DNA from: Paenibacillus sp. GM2
GTDB lineage: Bacteria > Bacillota > Bacilli > Paenibacillales > Paenibacillaceae
Reading direction: 5' to 3'
NCBI RefSeq assembly: GCF_900069005.2
Contig: NZ_LN831278.1
Location: forward strand, 615,092 to 679,091
Length of the DNA stretch: 64,000 nucleotides
Part shown: piece after piece, positions 49,860 through 58,462 of the stretch
How positions within the stretch are numbered: the first letter of the stretch is position 1
Layout: each line of letters begins with the position of its first letter
Position numbers and translations under genes: made by a program
Notes under the pieces: model-generated
The model's database searches: none
What the model saw: the letters and a program-made list of their open reading frames with translations, nothing else
Told to the model about the DNA's origin: nothing

Positions 49860-50243
49860 ATGAAGGTTAATGTAAAGGTCACTCTTAATCAGGCGGCTCT
49901 CAAGAACCTAGAGCAAATTCAGCGGCAAGCGCTAGAGATGACGGCAGAGGCGGTTTTGACCGACATTAAGACTTCGGGTGTTGTTCCGAAGGATACAAGC
50001 CAGTTGGAGCTAAGTGGATTTGTAGACTTAACGGAGATTAGACAGGGCATAGCGTCCATCGTCTTTGATACGCCATATGCCCGGCGGCTATATTGGCATC
50101 CGGAATATAACTTCAGGACCGATAAAAACCCGAACGCTCGGGGTAAATGGATGGAGCCTTATTATTCAGGTGAAAAGAAGAAGTTTGTCCAGCAGACATT
50201 CGCCGCTTTTGTTAAGCAGCTCAGTAAGGGGATGATCAAATGA
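49860..50243 (+). CDS. Head-tail joining protein (HK97 gp10-like)
   Basis: A 127-residue protein with the HK97-gp10/minor capsid layout: basic helical start (KVTLNQAALKNLEQIQRQAL), then DTPYARRLYWHPEYNFRTDKNPNARGKWMEPYYSG. These proteins link the head to the tail. It abuts the previous gene and overlaps the next by four bases. Confidence 0.75.
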   Translation: MKVNVKVTLNQAALKNLEQIQRQALEMTAEAVLTDIKTSGVVPKDTSQLELSGFVDLTEIRQGIASIVFDTPYARRLYWHPEYNFRTDKNPNARGKWMEPYYSGEKKKFVQQTFAAFVKQLSKGMIK

Positions 50244-50626
50244 CACTGGACGATGTTGTAAACTGGCTTGAAACGGTTGTCGATTGTCCGAACTGGTACA
50301 TCGGGCAGATTGGTAAGCCAGATAAATCCATAGGCTTGTATAACACGACTGGAGCACAGCCCAGGATCGCTGTAGGTGGTCTTGGAGCTACCGGGTATGT
50401 TATCAAGCCTATTTCTATTTTGGTTCACTGGGGGCGCAATGCGGACGCAGCAGAGCGCAAGGCCCAAGAAGTATATAATGCCTTCTTTGGCGTTTCCAAT
50501 GTTGATATCGGCGGCAAGCGTGTATCCATGTTTAAGATGGTCACGCCGCAGCCGGTTAATGCGGGAACGGACAGTGAGGGTGTTTTCGAGTATGTGATCG
50601 AAACACATATTTATCATGAAAGGTAA
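50240..50626 (+). CDS. Minor capsid/tail terminator protein
   Basis: A 128-residue protein (TLDDVVNWLETVVDCPNWYIG, YVIKPISILVHWGRNADAAERKAQEVY) matching the phage 'minor capsid protein' or tail-terminator slot before the tail tube. It caps the tail tube and sets its attachment to the head. Coupled to the previous gene by ATGA overlap. Confidence 0.7.
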   Translation: MTLDDVVNWLETVVDCPNWYIGQIGKPDKSIGLYNTTGAQPRIAVGGLGATGYVIKPISILVHWGRNADAAERKAQEVYNAFFGVSNVDIGGKRVSMFKMVTPQPVNAGTDSEGVFEYVIETHIYHER

Positions 50627-50635
50627 GGTGAGAAC

Positions 50636-51094
50636 ATGGCAACAGTGACTAGCGGAGTTTTTCCGGTTTTTGATATTAAGTTTAAGGTCGGCACAAAGGG
50701 CCGTTCAAGCGATGCTGCTGATATGGCGATCATCAAAGAGATGGAAACCTTCTCGATTGCCATTGATACCAACGTGGAGGAATGGACTCCTATGGAGACT
50801 GAGGGCTGGGTGCGGAGGCTTGCTACAGGGAAGGGATTTAGTATTACCCTTAACGGCAAGCGGCATGTCGGCGATCCCGGCAATGACTATGTGGCGAATA
50901 CAGCGTGGAAGTCAGGGCTTGATTGCTCCAGTAAAGCGGAGATTGAGTTCCCGGATGGATCCAAGTTGGAATTTGATTGTATTGTGAGTGTATCAGCTCC
51001 GAATGGCGGCGATTCGACGGCTGTATCCGCATTGGAATGCGAGCTACAATCTGACGGCAAACCAACCTATACACCAGCTCCAGTTACACCCTAA
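50636..51094 (+). CDS. Major tail tube protein
   Basis: A 152-residue beta-sandwich protein (TSGVFPVFDIKFKVGTKGR, EWTPMETEGWVRRLATGKG, FDCIVSVSAPNGGDSTAVSALECELQ). Such proteins stack into the tail tube of siphoviruses. TAAGGTGAGAAC precedes the ATG. A terminator-like hairpin follows, probably letting this gene be expressed more than the chaperones downstream. Confidence 0.85.
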   Translation: MATVTSGVFPVFDIKFKVGTKGRSSDAADMAIIKEMETFSIAIDTNVEEWTPMETEGWVRRLATGKGFSITLNGKRHVGDPGNDYVANTAWKSGLDCSSKAEIEFPDGSKLEFDCIVSVSAPNGGDSTAVSALECELQSDGKPTYTPAPVTP

Positions 51095-51095
51095 A

Positions 51096-51125
51096 CGGCG
51101 GTCGCTTAAGCGGCCGTCTATTTAA
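51096..51125 (+). terminator. Attenuator-like hairpin between tail tube and chaperone genes
   Basis: GGCGGTCGC and GCGGCCGTC form a stem of about nine pairs with a ttaa loop, followed by tatttaatttt. Partial termination here would keep the tail tube protein in excess over the chaperones. Confidence 0.55.
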
Positions 51126-51145
51126 TTTTGAAAGGATGATTATAA

Positions 51146-51472
51146 ATGGCAAAGACAATTGATATTACAAGCAGGCTGACTAATGAGCGTCCGGTTCTTA
51201 AGCTAGGCGAAGGTAAAGAATATCCGATCGATAATCGTAAGAACACGGTTTTTCAAATTCAAGCCAAGATAGATGAAGGTGGAGAAGGAACGGCATACAT
51301 TGACGAGGTTCTCGCGCTGGCACTTGGTGAGGAAGCGGCAAAAGAGATCAACGAATCTGATATTTCTTTTGCTGACTATCAGATTATCTTCGTGGCTGTT
51401 CTGGCTGGGGCCACTGGTGAGGATTTCGAGGTGGTGGAAGCCCGATTTCTCACAGTCAAAAGCCAGGCCTAA
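51146..51472 (+). CDS. Tail assembly chaperone, G-like part
   Basis: A 108-residue acidic chaperone (DITSRLTNERPVLKLGEGKEYP, LALALGEEAAKEINESDISF) that coats the tape measure protein during tail assembly. The stop TAA at 51470 lies just where an overlapping frame continues with typical chaperone sequence, so a fraction is expected to be extended by ribosomal frameshift. AAAGGATGATTATAA precedes the ATG. Confidence 0.82.
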   Translation: MAKTIDITSRLTNERPVLKLGEGKEYPIDNRKNTVFQIQAKIDEGGEGTAYIDEVLALALGEEAAKEINESDISFADYQIIFVAVLAGATGEDFEVVEARFLTVKSQA

Positions 51473-51812
51473 CAACTGGTATGACCTGTACGAGGATTGG
51501 GGCCTAATCGAATCCTCCATTGCCATGCAGTATGGTATTCGGCTTCGTGCCGAGCCGGACATGACCTGGGATGAGTTTTGCACTCTACTTGCCGGGATCA
51601 TGCCGGAGACACCGCTTGGCCAGATCGTGCAGATCCGGAGCGAGACTGACCGCGAGAAGCTTAAAAACTTTACTCCGGAACAGCATCGCGTCCGGAATGA
51701 GTGGCGGTCAAGAGGACTGAAGCAAGTCCAATGGACGGAGGAAGAGAAGGCCAAGGCTGCGCAGGAATTCCAGAAAATAATAGAGCAAGCATTCGGGGCG
51801 ACTCCGGAATAG
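51459..51812 (+). CDS. Tail assembly chaperone, T-like part reached by frameshift
   Basis: The frame offset by +1 from the G-like gene encodes about 117 residues of clear phage sequence (NNWYDLYEDWGLIESSIAMQ, YGIRLRAEPDMTWDEFCTLL, TPLGQIVQIRSETDREKL). It has no ATG, GTG or TTG with a ribosome site near its beginning. Frame arithmetic requires +1 (or -2) movement, not the common -1. Candidate slip sites are AAA-A at 51458-51461 and GCC-TAA at 51467-51472. The product would be a G-T fusion of about 220 residues. Confidence 0.72.
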   Translation, partial: KARPNNWYDLYEDWGLIESSIAMQYGIRLRAEPDMTWDEFCTLLAGIMPETPLGQIVQIRSETDREKLKNFTPEQHRVRNEWRSRGLKQVQWTEEEKAKAAQEFQKIIEQAFGATPE

Positions 51813-51850
51813 GGGCCGCCTTTTGATTTGTCTGGCGAGGGGGTGAACAG

Positions 51851-54694
51851 ATGTCAGATGAAGTAGGCAAGGTTAGTCTAGGCCTGGAACTGGTGGGCGG
51901 TGGCGATCTAAACAAGCAGATCACCATGGCAGCCGGCACTATTGGGGAACAGCTGACCAAATCTCTGCAATCTACGTTTAAAGGATTCAGCCTGAAGACC
52001 TTTGCGACTAATATTTCTCAGACACTCAAGACAACAACCGAGACAGCCATGAAAGGCATTACTGACGGTATGGAGAGTACGGTAACTGCGGTAGAGGGGC
52101 GGTTAATCAAGACGATATCCGTAGCTGATCAGGCAATGCGTAAGTCCATCGAGGATAACAAAACGGCTGCCGAGGCTGCTATTGATAGTGTAGGCGCTAA
52201 GTTAGGCGGGCTAAAGGCTCCATCGTTTTTTAGCAAGCTGGCGATCCCGAATTTACAGCCGGCTGCGACTGCTGCAGCTACTCCAGCAATGCCGGCGCCC
52301 AGAACAGTAGTTAAGGCCAAGGCGCCGGAAATAGATACATCAGCAGCCAAGGCAGAGATTGAGAGCCTGACCGCAGTCCTGGATAATGTGAACGCCAAGA
52401 TTGAGATACAGGAGCGCAAGCTTGCTGATCTTAAGCAGGCCTATAACGAGACGTTTAATGATGCCGGCAAAGCCAAGCTTCAGGAGAAGATCGTTAACAC
52501 CGAAGCAACGCTGCTGCGATTAACGAACACCAGTGATAAGACAGCGAGGAAGATATGGGAGCTGGAGGACAGTCTTAAAAATGCTGGGCAAGCTGCCATT
52601 CAAGTCGAGAAGCCCGTTGGCAATCTTGGGCAGAAGATGATCCAAACGAATAAACCGTTGAAGGCGGCAAAGGGGAATTTAGATCAGGCTGCGAAGTCAG
52701 CGGTTAAGGCTAGTTCCTCCTTTGGTGCCGCTGCCCGTAGCTCTACGCATATGGGTAACTCCTTCACCAAGGCGATAAGTCGTATTCTCAAGCAAGTATT
52801 TGTCTTTGCGATCATCTATAAGGCAATTCGCGGGTTTCAGGATTATATGGGCGGAGCGCTCAAGACTAACGCTCAATTTGCGGCATCGCTGAACGCCATC
52901 CAGACCAATCTGCGTGTTGCCTTTCAACCAATTTATGAGGCGATCCTGCCAGCTATCAATGCCTTAATGAGCGCACTAGCCAAGATCACAGCCTATATAG
53001 CCGCCTTTATATCGGCTTTGTTTGGCAAGACCTATCAGCAATCCTACCAGGCAGCCAAGGGGATAGAAACAGCCAAGAAGGCTATGGAGGGTTACGGTAA
53101 GTCCAGTAAAAAGGCAGGGAAAGAAGCCAAAGGCGCACTGGCTGGATTTGACGAGCTGAACACTCTGGACTTTTCCAAAGCGGATACCGGAGTGGATGAC
53201 GGCGGCGGTGGCGGTGCTGGCGGATTTGAAATGCAGCAGCCTGATATGGACATTACTGGCATCCAAGCCAAAATGGACGAGCTGGCGGCGGGCGTAAAGT
53301 CTACGTTTGACAAGGCATGGTCTGGCGTTAAGCAGGGTTGGGAGTGGACGGTTAAAACATTTGGCCCCTCATTCCAAGCCGCATGGGCTGAGATATCCCC
53401 AACCCTGGATCGCTGGAAAGAGCAGTTCAAAACCATGTTTGAGGATGTTAAGACTTTGGGCGCTCCTTTGGGCGAATGGTTCAAGACGGGCCTGGTAAAA
53501 AACATACAGGACGGCGTAGAGCTTGCAGGTCATGTTTGGGCTGGGTTATCGGACAGCGCCCAAAAAGTCGTAGCCAGCTTGTGGGAGGCCGCTTTCCCCA
53601 TCTTGGATAAGTTTGTCACCGAAGGACTGCCACGAATATCGGAGTTTGTTACGGGAGCCCAGGAGATTTTCCGAAAACTGTTTGATCTTGTAAAACAAAT
53701 CTTTGATGATATCTGGCGTGATGCGGTGGATCCAGCCCTAAAACTGGTTTCCCAAATCATCCAAGACACCATGGATATGGTCTATAAGTGGTGGGATAAC
53801 TGGGGCAAAAAAATCGTCGATAAGCTTAAAGAAGCCTTGGACGGGATTAAAAAGCTTTGGAGTAACCTTTGGGATAATTACCTAAAGCCTGTTACGCAGA
53901 GCGCGCTCAAGTTTCTGACGGACCTGTGGGATAAGCATCTTAAAGGCTTGGTTGAAGAAGTGATGAACTTTGTTGGTAAATTGATCGATGCGGCTTTAGA
54001 TATCTTCAACAAGTTTATCCTGCCCATTGCGAACTGGCTCGTTAAAACCTTGGGGCCCGTCTTTGCAGAGGTATTTGATGTAATACTAAAGTGGCTGGGC
54101 AATCTGATTGGCGGCATCATTGACGCGGCCAAAAACATTATTAAGGCACTGGGTGGCATTGTTGACTTTATCGCCGGGGCATTTACAGGAGACTGGAAAA
54201 GAGCCTGGGAAGGGATTAAAACCTTTTTCCAAGGAATTGCCGATGCGATCGGTAGCATCTTTAAAGGTGTGATTAACGGCATCATTGAAGCCCTTAACTG
54301 GATGATTCGACAGTTGAATAAAATCAAAATCGATATCCCGGAATGGGTACAGAAGCTTACGGGAGCGGGGGCTACATTCGGGTTTAATATCGCTGAGATA
54401 CCGAAGCTGGCTAAAGGCGGCCTTGCCTACGGCCCTACATTGGCGATGGTCGGAGATAACAAAGGAGCTGCGGCGGATCCGGAAGTGATCAGTCCATTGA
54501 GTCAATTACAAGATATGATCAGCTCTGGCTATCAACCGATGATTGAGCTTCTGGTGATGATTGCAGATATTTTGCGCAATATCGAAGCCAAGGAATGGAG
54601 AAGCACCATCGGTGATTTGGAGTTTGGTAGATATGTGGGTCGAGCCATAGGAAAGGCGGAGCAGCAATTAGGCTATGCTTTATTTGATAGGTAG
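51851..54694 (+). CDS. Tape measure protein
   Basis: A 947-residue protein that sets tail length and passes DNA into the host. The N-terminal half is coiled coil (about 60-260, ESTVTAVEGRLIKTISVADQAMR), then a hydrophobic helix pair (about 315-385, ILKQVFVFAIIYKAIRGFQ; ALMSALAKITAYIAAFISALF), a Gly-rich break (DDGGGGGAGGFE), tryptophan-spaced helices (TFDKAWSGVKQGWEW) and a C-terminal PKLAKGGLAYGPTLAMVGD segment common in tape measures. GAGGGGGTG precedes ATG. The implied tail is roughly 140 nm if the usual 0.15 nm per residue applies. Confidence 0.9.
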   Translation: MSDEVGKVSLGLELVGGGDLNKQITMAAGTIGEQLTKSLQSTFKGFSLKTFATNISQTLKTTTETAMKGITDGMESTVTAVEGRLIKTISVADQAMRKSIEDNKTAAEAAIDSVGAKLGGLKAPSFFSKLAIPNLQPAATAAATPAMPAPRTVVKAKAPEIDTSAAKAEIESLTAVLDNVNAKIEIQERKLADLKQAYNETFNDAGKAKLQEKIVNTEATLLRLTNTSDKTARKIWELEDSLKNAGQAAIQVEKPVGNLGQKMIQTNKPLKAAKGNLDQAAKSAVKASSSFGAAARSSTHMGNSFTKAISRILKQVFVFAIIYKAIRGFQDYMGGALKTNAQFAASLNAIQTNLRVAFQPIYEAILPAINALMSALAKITAYIAAFISALFGKTYQQSYQAAKGIETAKKAMEGYGKSSKKAGKEAKGALAGFDELNTLDFSKADTGVDDGGGGGAGGFEMQQPDMDITGIQAKMDELAAGVKSTFDKAWSGVKQGWEWTVKTFGPSFQAAWAEISPTLDRWKEQFKTMFEDVKTLGAPLGEWFKTGLVKNIQDGVELAGHVWAGLSDSAQKVVASLWEAAFPILDKFVTEGLPRISEFVTGAQEIFRKLFDLVKQIFDDIWRDAVDPALKLVSQIIQDTMDMVYKWWDNWGKKIVDKLKEALDGIKKLWSNLWDNYLKPVTQSALKFLTDLWDKHLKGLVEEVMNFVGKLIDAALDIFNKFILPIANWLVKTLGPVFAEVFDVILKWLGNLIGGIIDAAKNIIKALGGIVDFIAGAFTGDWKRAWEGIKTFFQGIADAIGSIFKGVINGIIEALNWMIRQLNKIKIDIPEWVQKLTGAGATFGFNIAEIPKLAKGGLAYGPTLAMVGDNKGAAADPEVISPLSQLQDMISSGYQPMIELLVMIADILRNIEAKEWRSTIGDLEFGRYVGRAIGKAEQQLGYALFDR

Positions 54695-54703
54695 GAGGTA
54701 AAT

Positions 54704-55063
54704 ATGCAACTTAAAATAAACAGTCAGGAGATTGCCGAATATCCGTCCACTTTTCAGGTTACAATTCTGGATTTGGATGATGGCGAGTCTTCGGTGCGGA
54801 CGACGGACGGCTCACTAAATCGGGACAGGATAGCCGTTAAGCGTCAAATCGAAATGAACTGGGGGCCGCTGAAATGGGATAAGGTATCCGCTATTTTACG
54901 ATCTATGGAAGACATCTTTTTCCCGGTGACTTATCCCGATCCGATGACAGGAAAATATGAGACCAAGACTTTTTATGTGGGTAACCGCCCTACACCTTTC
55001 GCCGTCGCCAAGGGAAATGAAATATTATGGAATGGCCTTAAGGTCACTCTGACGGAGAAGTGA
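54704..55063 (+). CDS. Tail protein, DUF6711 type
   Basis: A 119-residue beta-rich protein (QLKINSQEIAEYPSTFQVTIL, ILDLDDGESSVRTTDGSLNRDRI) with the look of the DUF6711 tail family. ATAGGAGGTAAAT precedes ATG. It lies between tape measure and the long tail protein, the slot of a distal-tail or hub accessory. Family named from pattern only. Confidence 0.7.
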   Translation: MQLKINSQEIAEYPSTFQVTILDLDDGESSVRTTDGSLNRDRIAVKRQIEMNWGPLKWDKVSAILRSMEDIFFPVTYPDPMTGKYETKTFYVGNRPTPFAVAKGNEILWNGLKVTLTEK

Positions 55064-55067
55064 TGCT

Positions 55068-57104
55068 ATGTATCCAATAAGCCCAATCTTTGCGGATTAT
55101 ATAAAACGTCATGACCGGCAGTTTATTGTCAAAGTGGTCATTGATGGAACGGAGTACACCAGCGCACAGATTGTTGAATTTAGCTTGAATCATTTGTTAG
55201 CGGGTGGAGATAACTTTGAACTAGGGACGGCTATTCCGTCCGACCTGACGCTTAAGCTCCGGCTACCTGACCCGATTAGACCGAACGCGAAAGTTGTTCC
55301 GTACCTGGCTCTATCCTTGGAAAGCATGAGCTGGTTAGAAGCCGAATATCCGTGGGAATCGATGGATATCCCATGGATATCTGGTGCGACAGAGTGGCTG
55401 CCGCTGGGTGAGTTTTATATCGACACTCGCCAAAAGATCAATGATGTCTGGACGTATACCTGTTTTGACAAGTTGATCACCGCCAATGTGCCGTATATCT
55501 CCCAGCTCAGCTATCCAACTACACAAAAAGCCGTATTTGACGAGATTTGTAATCGACTTGGTTTTACGTATGATAGCAGCGTGGTGATCAACCCATCCTA
55601 TCAGATTCAAGCAGGGCCAGCGGGGTATACGTGCCGGCAGGTGCTGGCTTATATCGCAGGAGCTAATAGCGCTAGTATCTTTATGGGTAAGGATGGCGTC
55701 ATGCGCTTCAAACGGTTTTCGGCAGGGGCTCCTGCGGTATTTGAAATGACCACGGCGGATTATATTCGCGTGAAGCAGACTAACCCGCTCAAGACGTTTA
55801 CGCGGATCGTGGTCACGTACAACACGGAGGAGAAGCTGACCTACGAGGCTGGCAGCGGGGATGAGAATCATACGCTTTACCTTGAGAACCCATTTATGAC
55901 CCAAGCGCAGGTTAACGCGATGTACGTCGCTCTGAATGGCTTGACCTATTTGCCGCTCACCATGGACTCAAGGGGCTTTCCTCAGCTTGACCAGGGTGAT
56001 GTGATCGGGTTCGAGCAGCGTGAAGGCGGTAGCTGGATCGACACAAATGTATCCTGGATGGACATGGACATTCCATGGGATGGCATCCAGCGTTATACGT
56101 CTTTTATCCTGCGGCAGTCCTACAGCTTTAAGGGTGGTCTGACCCATAAGATCGAAGCGCCGTCACAGTCGGAGCAGCGGAGCGAGTATAAAATTGAAGG
56201 CAGCCTGACGCAGCAAGTGAACAAGCTGAACAAGGAAAACGTGAAGTTTGATAAGTCGTATTACGGCATTACTCATAGTCGTACCGAGGGGATCGTGGTT
56301 GAGCGAGAAGACCATAAGAGCAAGCTGACATTAAATAGCGATAAGATGGACTGGCAAGTTAATGGCCAATCTAGTCTCTATTACGATGCTCAGGCGAATA
56401 GGTTAAAGTTTACGGGTCACCTCGAAGCTGCTACTGGTACTTTTAGCGGCGATCTCAAGGCGGCCGGTGGTACATTTACGGGTACCCTGCAAGGTGTGGA
56501 TGGCACATTCAGCGGATCGCTTCAGGCGGCAACGGGAACGTTTAGCGGTAATCTATCCGCAGCTGGCGGCACGTTCAAGGGGAATTTATCTGCTGCCGGA
56601 GGAACCTTTACAGGAACACTGGTTGGGGTAGATGGTACATTCTCAGGGACTATTACAGCTTCAACTATTATAAGCTCTGAGATTATGACATCCTTAGGAG
56701 GTTACCCAAGGGCTGAAATGAGTAGTTCAAACAGAATGTTCTCTGTATGGTCCTCAAGCAACACCGGAATTGAAATGAGATCAACGGGATCTAATTACCT
56801 TTCCGAAATGCGCTTTTCAAACGGAGGTTCATACGCAACAATGAGCCTTCCAAGCTCAGGAACAGGTTTGCTATTAGACGGATCATCATCTCTGACGGCA
56901 GAATTCAGCAATATCTATCTTCGTGGGTATAACAGCGTAACAGTTCCAAGTTGGAGCACCTTCAGATCCACGTATGAAGGAGAATCAATCAGATCGGCAT
57001 TAGATAGACTGGCTATAAATCTTACTTTTGACAATACTACAAGAAACTTAAAGCTTTGGAGCCAAGGAGGTTCTTTACTTGCCCAAGTGAACATCCCAAA
57101 ATAA
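55068..57104 (+). CDS. Tail/baseplate protein with tandem GTFSG repeats
   Basis: A 678-residue tail protein. The first 380 residues resemble the phage tail hub/endopeptidase-like module (SPIFADYIKRHDRQFIVKVV, YIDTRQKINDVWTYTCFDKL). Residues about 456-528 are seven tandem 11-residue units (GTFSG-x-L-x-A-A-G type, DNA 56436-56654), the beta-helical repeats seen in fibre stalks. The C-terminal 150 residues are Ser/Thr-rich and beta-like and may contact the receptor. GGAGAAGTG precedes ATG. It ends shortly before an unrelated secreted-protein gene. Confidence 0.82.
   Translation: MYPISPIFADYIKRHDRQFIVKVVIDGTEYTSAQIVEFSLNHLLAGGDNFELGTAIPSDLTLKLRLPDPIRPNAKVVPYLALSLESMSWLEAEYPWESMDIPWISGATEWLPLGEFYIDTRQKINDVWTYTCFDKLITANVPYISQLSYPTTQKAVFDEICNRLGFTYDSSVVINPSYQIQAGPAGYTCRQVLAYIAGANSASIFMGKDGVMRFKRFSAGAPAVFEMTTADYIRVKQTNPLKTFTRIVVTYNTEEKLTYEAGSGDENHTLYLENPFMTQAQVNAMYVALNGLTYLPLTMDSRGFPQLDQGDVIGFEQREGGSWIDTNVSWMDMDIPWDGIQRYTSFILRQSYSFKGGLTHKIEAPSQSEQRSEYKIEGSLTQQVNKLNKENVKFDKSYYGITHSRTEGIVVEREDHKSKLTLNSDKMDWQVNGQSSLYYDAQANRLKFTGHLEAATGTFSGDLKAAGGTFTGTLQGVDGTFSGSLQAATGTFSGNLSAAGGTFKGNLSAAGGTFTGTLVGVDGTFSGTITASTIISSEIMTSLGGYPRAEMSSSNRMFSVWSSSNTGIEMRSTGSNYLSEMRFSNGGSYATMSLPSSGTGLLLDGSSSLTAEFSNIYLRGYNSVTVPSWSTFRSTYEGESIRSALDRLAINLTFDNTTRNLKLWSQGGSLLAQVNIPK
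56436..56654 (+). repeat. Seven coding repeats of about 33 bp
   Basis: Six complete 33-bp units plus a partial seventh encode the 11-residue GTF(S/T/K)G-x-L repeats of the tail protein, at 56436, 56469, 56502, 56535, 56568, 56601 and 56634. Alternate units differ (AAG, GVD, AAT endings), which suggests past unequal recombination in the stalk. Confidence 0.85.
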
Positions 57105-57106
57105 AC

Positions 57107-57146
57107 TTGAAACTTTTGTCGAACATAACCGATAATAGGTATAAGA
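57107..57146 (+). promoter_or_regulatory. Promoter-like sequence before the stalk-domain gene
   Basis: TTGTCG is followed after 18 bases by TATAAG, and TTGAAA after 18 bases by GATAAT, in the gap between the tail protein and the secreted protein gene. A promoter here would let the latter be expressed on its own. Confidence 0.35.
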
Positions 57147-57172
57147 AAATTTTACCTTAGGGAGTGTTTGTG

Positions 57173-57712
57173 TTGAAAAAGTTTATGGCTGGGTTTATTG
57201 TTAGTGCGCTATTGTTTGGGGCAATCCCGGCATTTGCTGATGGAGTAAAAAGTATCTTTGGAGCTAAAGTTACAGGTGTTTACACAGTTCAAAAACCAAA
57301 CGGTGAAAAGGTTGCAGATGGAGCGGTATTAAACGGTTCTGCTTATGTGCCGGTAAGAGCCATGTCGGAGGCAGTTAATAGGCCATTGACTGTAGATTCG
57401 AAAAAGAAGGTGATTATTCTGGGTGATACTAGCGGTTCAGTTTCATCTTCTTATGATGAACTAAATATTAAAAAAAATGCGCTGCTCGATAAGTTAAAAG
57501 TGGCTGAAACAGCAATCAATGAATATGAAACTGATGTGATTCCTAGAGCGAAAGATAGAGTAGAAGGAGCAATTAATGAGGTAGAAAGAGATCAGAAAAC
57601 CGAATTTCTGAATGAGAGAACCAAAGAACTCAATCAATACAAATCCGAATTAGCCGATCTTCAAAAGCAACTTGCCGAGATCGATGCTCAGATTGCAGAG
57701 CTTAACAAATAA
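57173..57712 (+). CDS. Secreted stalk-domain protein (copper amine oxidase N1-like)
   Basis: About 179 residues. A clear signal peptide (KKFMAGFIVSALLFGAIPAFA) is followed by a copper-amine-oxidase N-terminal (stalk) domain: KVTGVYTVQKPNGEKVADGA, NGSAYVPVRAMSEAVN, LTVDSKKKVIILGD, then a long coiled coil (about 95-178). Such domains are abundant in secreted Paenibacillus proteins and are not phage structural proteins. Starts GTG 57164/57170 and TTG 57173 are possible behind AGGGAG. It lies amid tail genes and is probably a lysogenic conversion gene. Confidence 0.8.
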   Translation: MKKFMAGFIVSALLFGAIPAFADGVKSIFGAKVTGVYTVQKPNGEKVADGAVLNGSAYVPVRAMSEAVNRPLTVDSKKKVIILGDTSGSVSSSYDELNIKKNALLDKLKVAETAINEYETDVIPRAKDRVEGAINEVERDQKTEFLNERTKELNQYKSELADLQKQLAEIDAQIAELNK

Positions 57713-57726
57713 CATACCGATCTATC

Positions 57727-57755
57727 AAAGGTCTCTCCAATGGAGGGGCCTTTTA
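57727..57755 (+). terminator. Terminator after the stalk-domain gene
   Basis: GGTCTCTCC and GGAGGGGCC pair (two G-U pairs) with a short aat loop, followed by ttttaat. Confidence 0.6.
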
Positions 57756-57779
57756 ATATGCCTAGAAAGGGTGAAGGAA

Positions 57780-58190
57780 ATGCACGCATTAGAAATTAAG
57801 GATAAAGGTATTTATCTAGATGGGGTTCGTGTTAAAGGGGTTGTCGATTACAAGTTGGAGGAAACAGCATGTGGTCGCCCTCAAATCAATATGACCCTGG
57901 TAGTGGAAAATGCGAAGGTCACACCAAAGGAAGAACCGGAGGTCATCTCGCCTGGATCTGCTTTGAAGGAATTGATTGAACATATCACGGGAGATGAGGT
58001 AAAAGCAGCTAAGGTGTACTATGGCGTTACTGCAAGCAAGCCAGATATTTCGGAACAAATCCGTCAGATCGTGAGAGAAGAGTTAGCCGCTGCTTCCTTG
58101 GAAGAGTCAACGGCTATACTAAACTCAATTAAGGAAGCTATTCGTTGTTCTTCTGCAATTCATCGACCACATTTTGCAGAAGAGAAATGA
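57780..58190 (+). CDS. Hypothetical phage protein, 136 residues
   Basis: A 136-residue acidic protein (HALEIKDKGIYLDGVRVKGVV, CGRPQINMTLVVENAKVTPK, EQIRQIVREELAAASLEES). The first 45 residues look like a small beta unit, the rest helical. GAAAGGGTGAAGGAA precedes ATG. Its 3' end overlaps the convergent gene at 58138 by 53 bases. No family recognised. Confidence 0.65.
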   Translation: MHALEIKDKGIYLDGVRVKGVVDYKLEETACGRPQINMTLVVENAKVTPKEEPEVISPGSALKELIEHITGDEVKAAKVYYGVTASKPDISEQIRQIVREELAAASLEESTAILNSIKEAIRCSSAIHRPHFAEEK

Positions 58191-58371
58191 TAAACACTGA
58201 CATATTTGTTTGTAATGCCACCGCAGTATGAGCTATCACTTCTTGTTTGGAAATGTTTCCTTCTGATGCCTTTCTAGCAAGTTCAGTAATTTGGTCTTTG
58301 AACAATTTGTTAGTATCGTTCTGGATGGCCACTGCTAGTTCAGCAACATCTATACGTTTTCTCACATCCAA
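58138..58371 (-). CDS. Hypothetical protein on the opposite strand, 77 residues
   Basis: A helical 77-residue protein (DVRKRIDVAELAVAIQNDTN, NISKQEVIAHTAVALQTNMSVFIISLLQNVVDEL). It is transcribed against the late genes and has GAAGGGAGGTTTTGG before ATG. With a separate orientation in the tail region it is a likely moron expressed in the lysogen. A weakly amphipathic C-terminus is seen; no function known. Confidence 0.6.
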   Translation of the reverse strand: MDVRKRIDVAELAVAIQNDTNKLFKDQITELARKASEGNISKQEVIAHTAVALQTNMSVFIISLLQNVVDELQKNNE

Positions 58372-58462
58372 AACCTCCCTTCTATTAATAATGGTCTGAC
58401 AACCGTTATTTCGACAAATAGGGAGGTTTTACCTTTATATTAGGCAAGGGGTGACTATATCC

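Noticed and set aside
51273..51458. Upstream extension of the T-like chaperone frame
   Set aside because: This part is the out-of-frame reading of the G-like gene and has basic, Trp-rich non-phage sequence. The real T-like sequence starts only near 51459.
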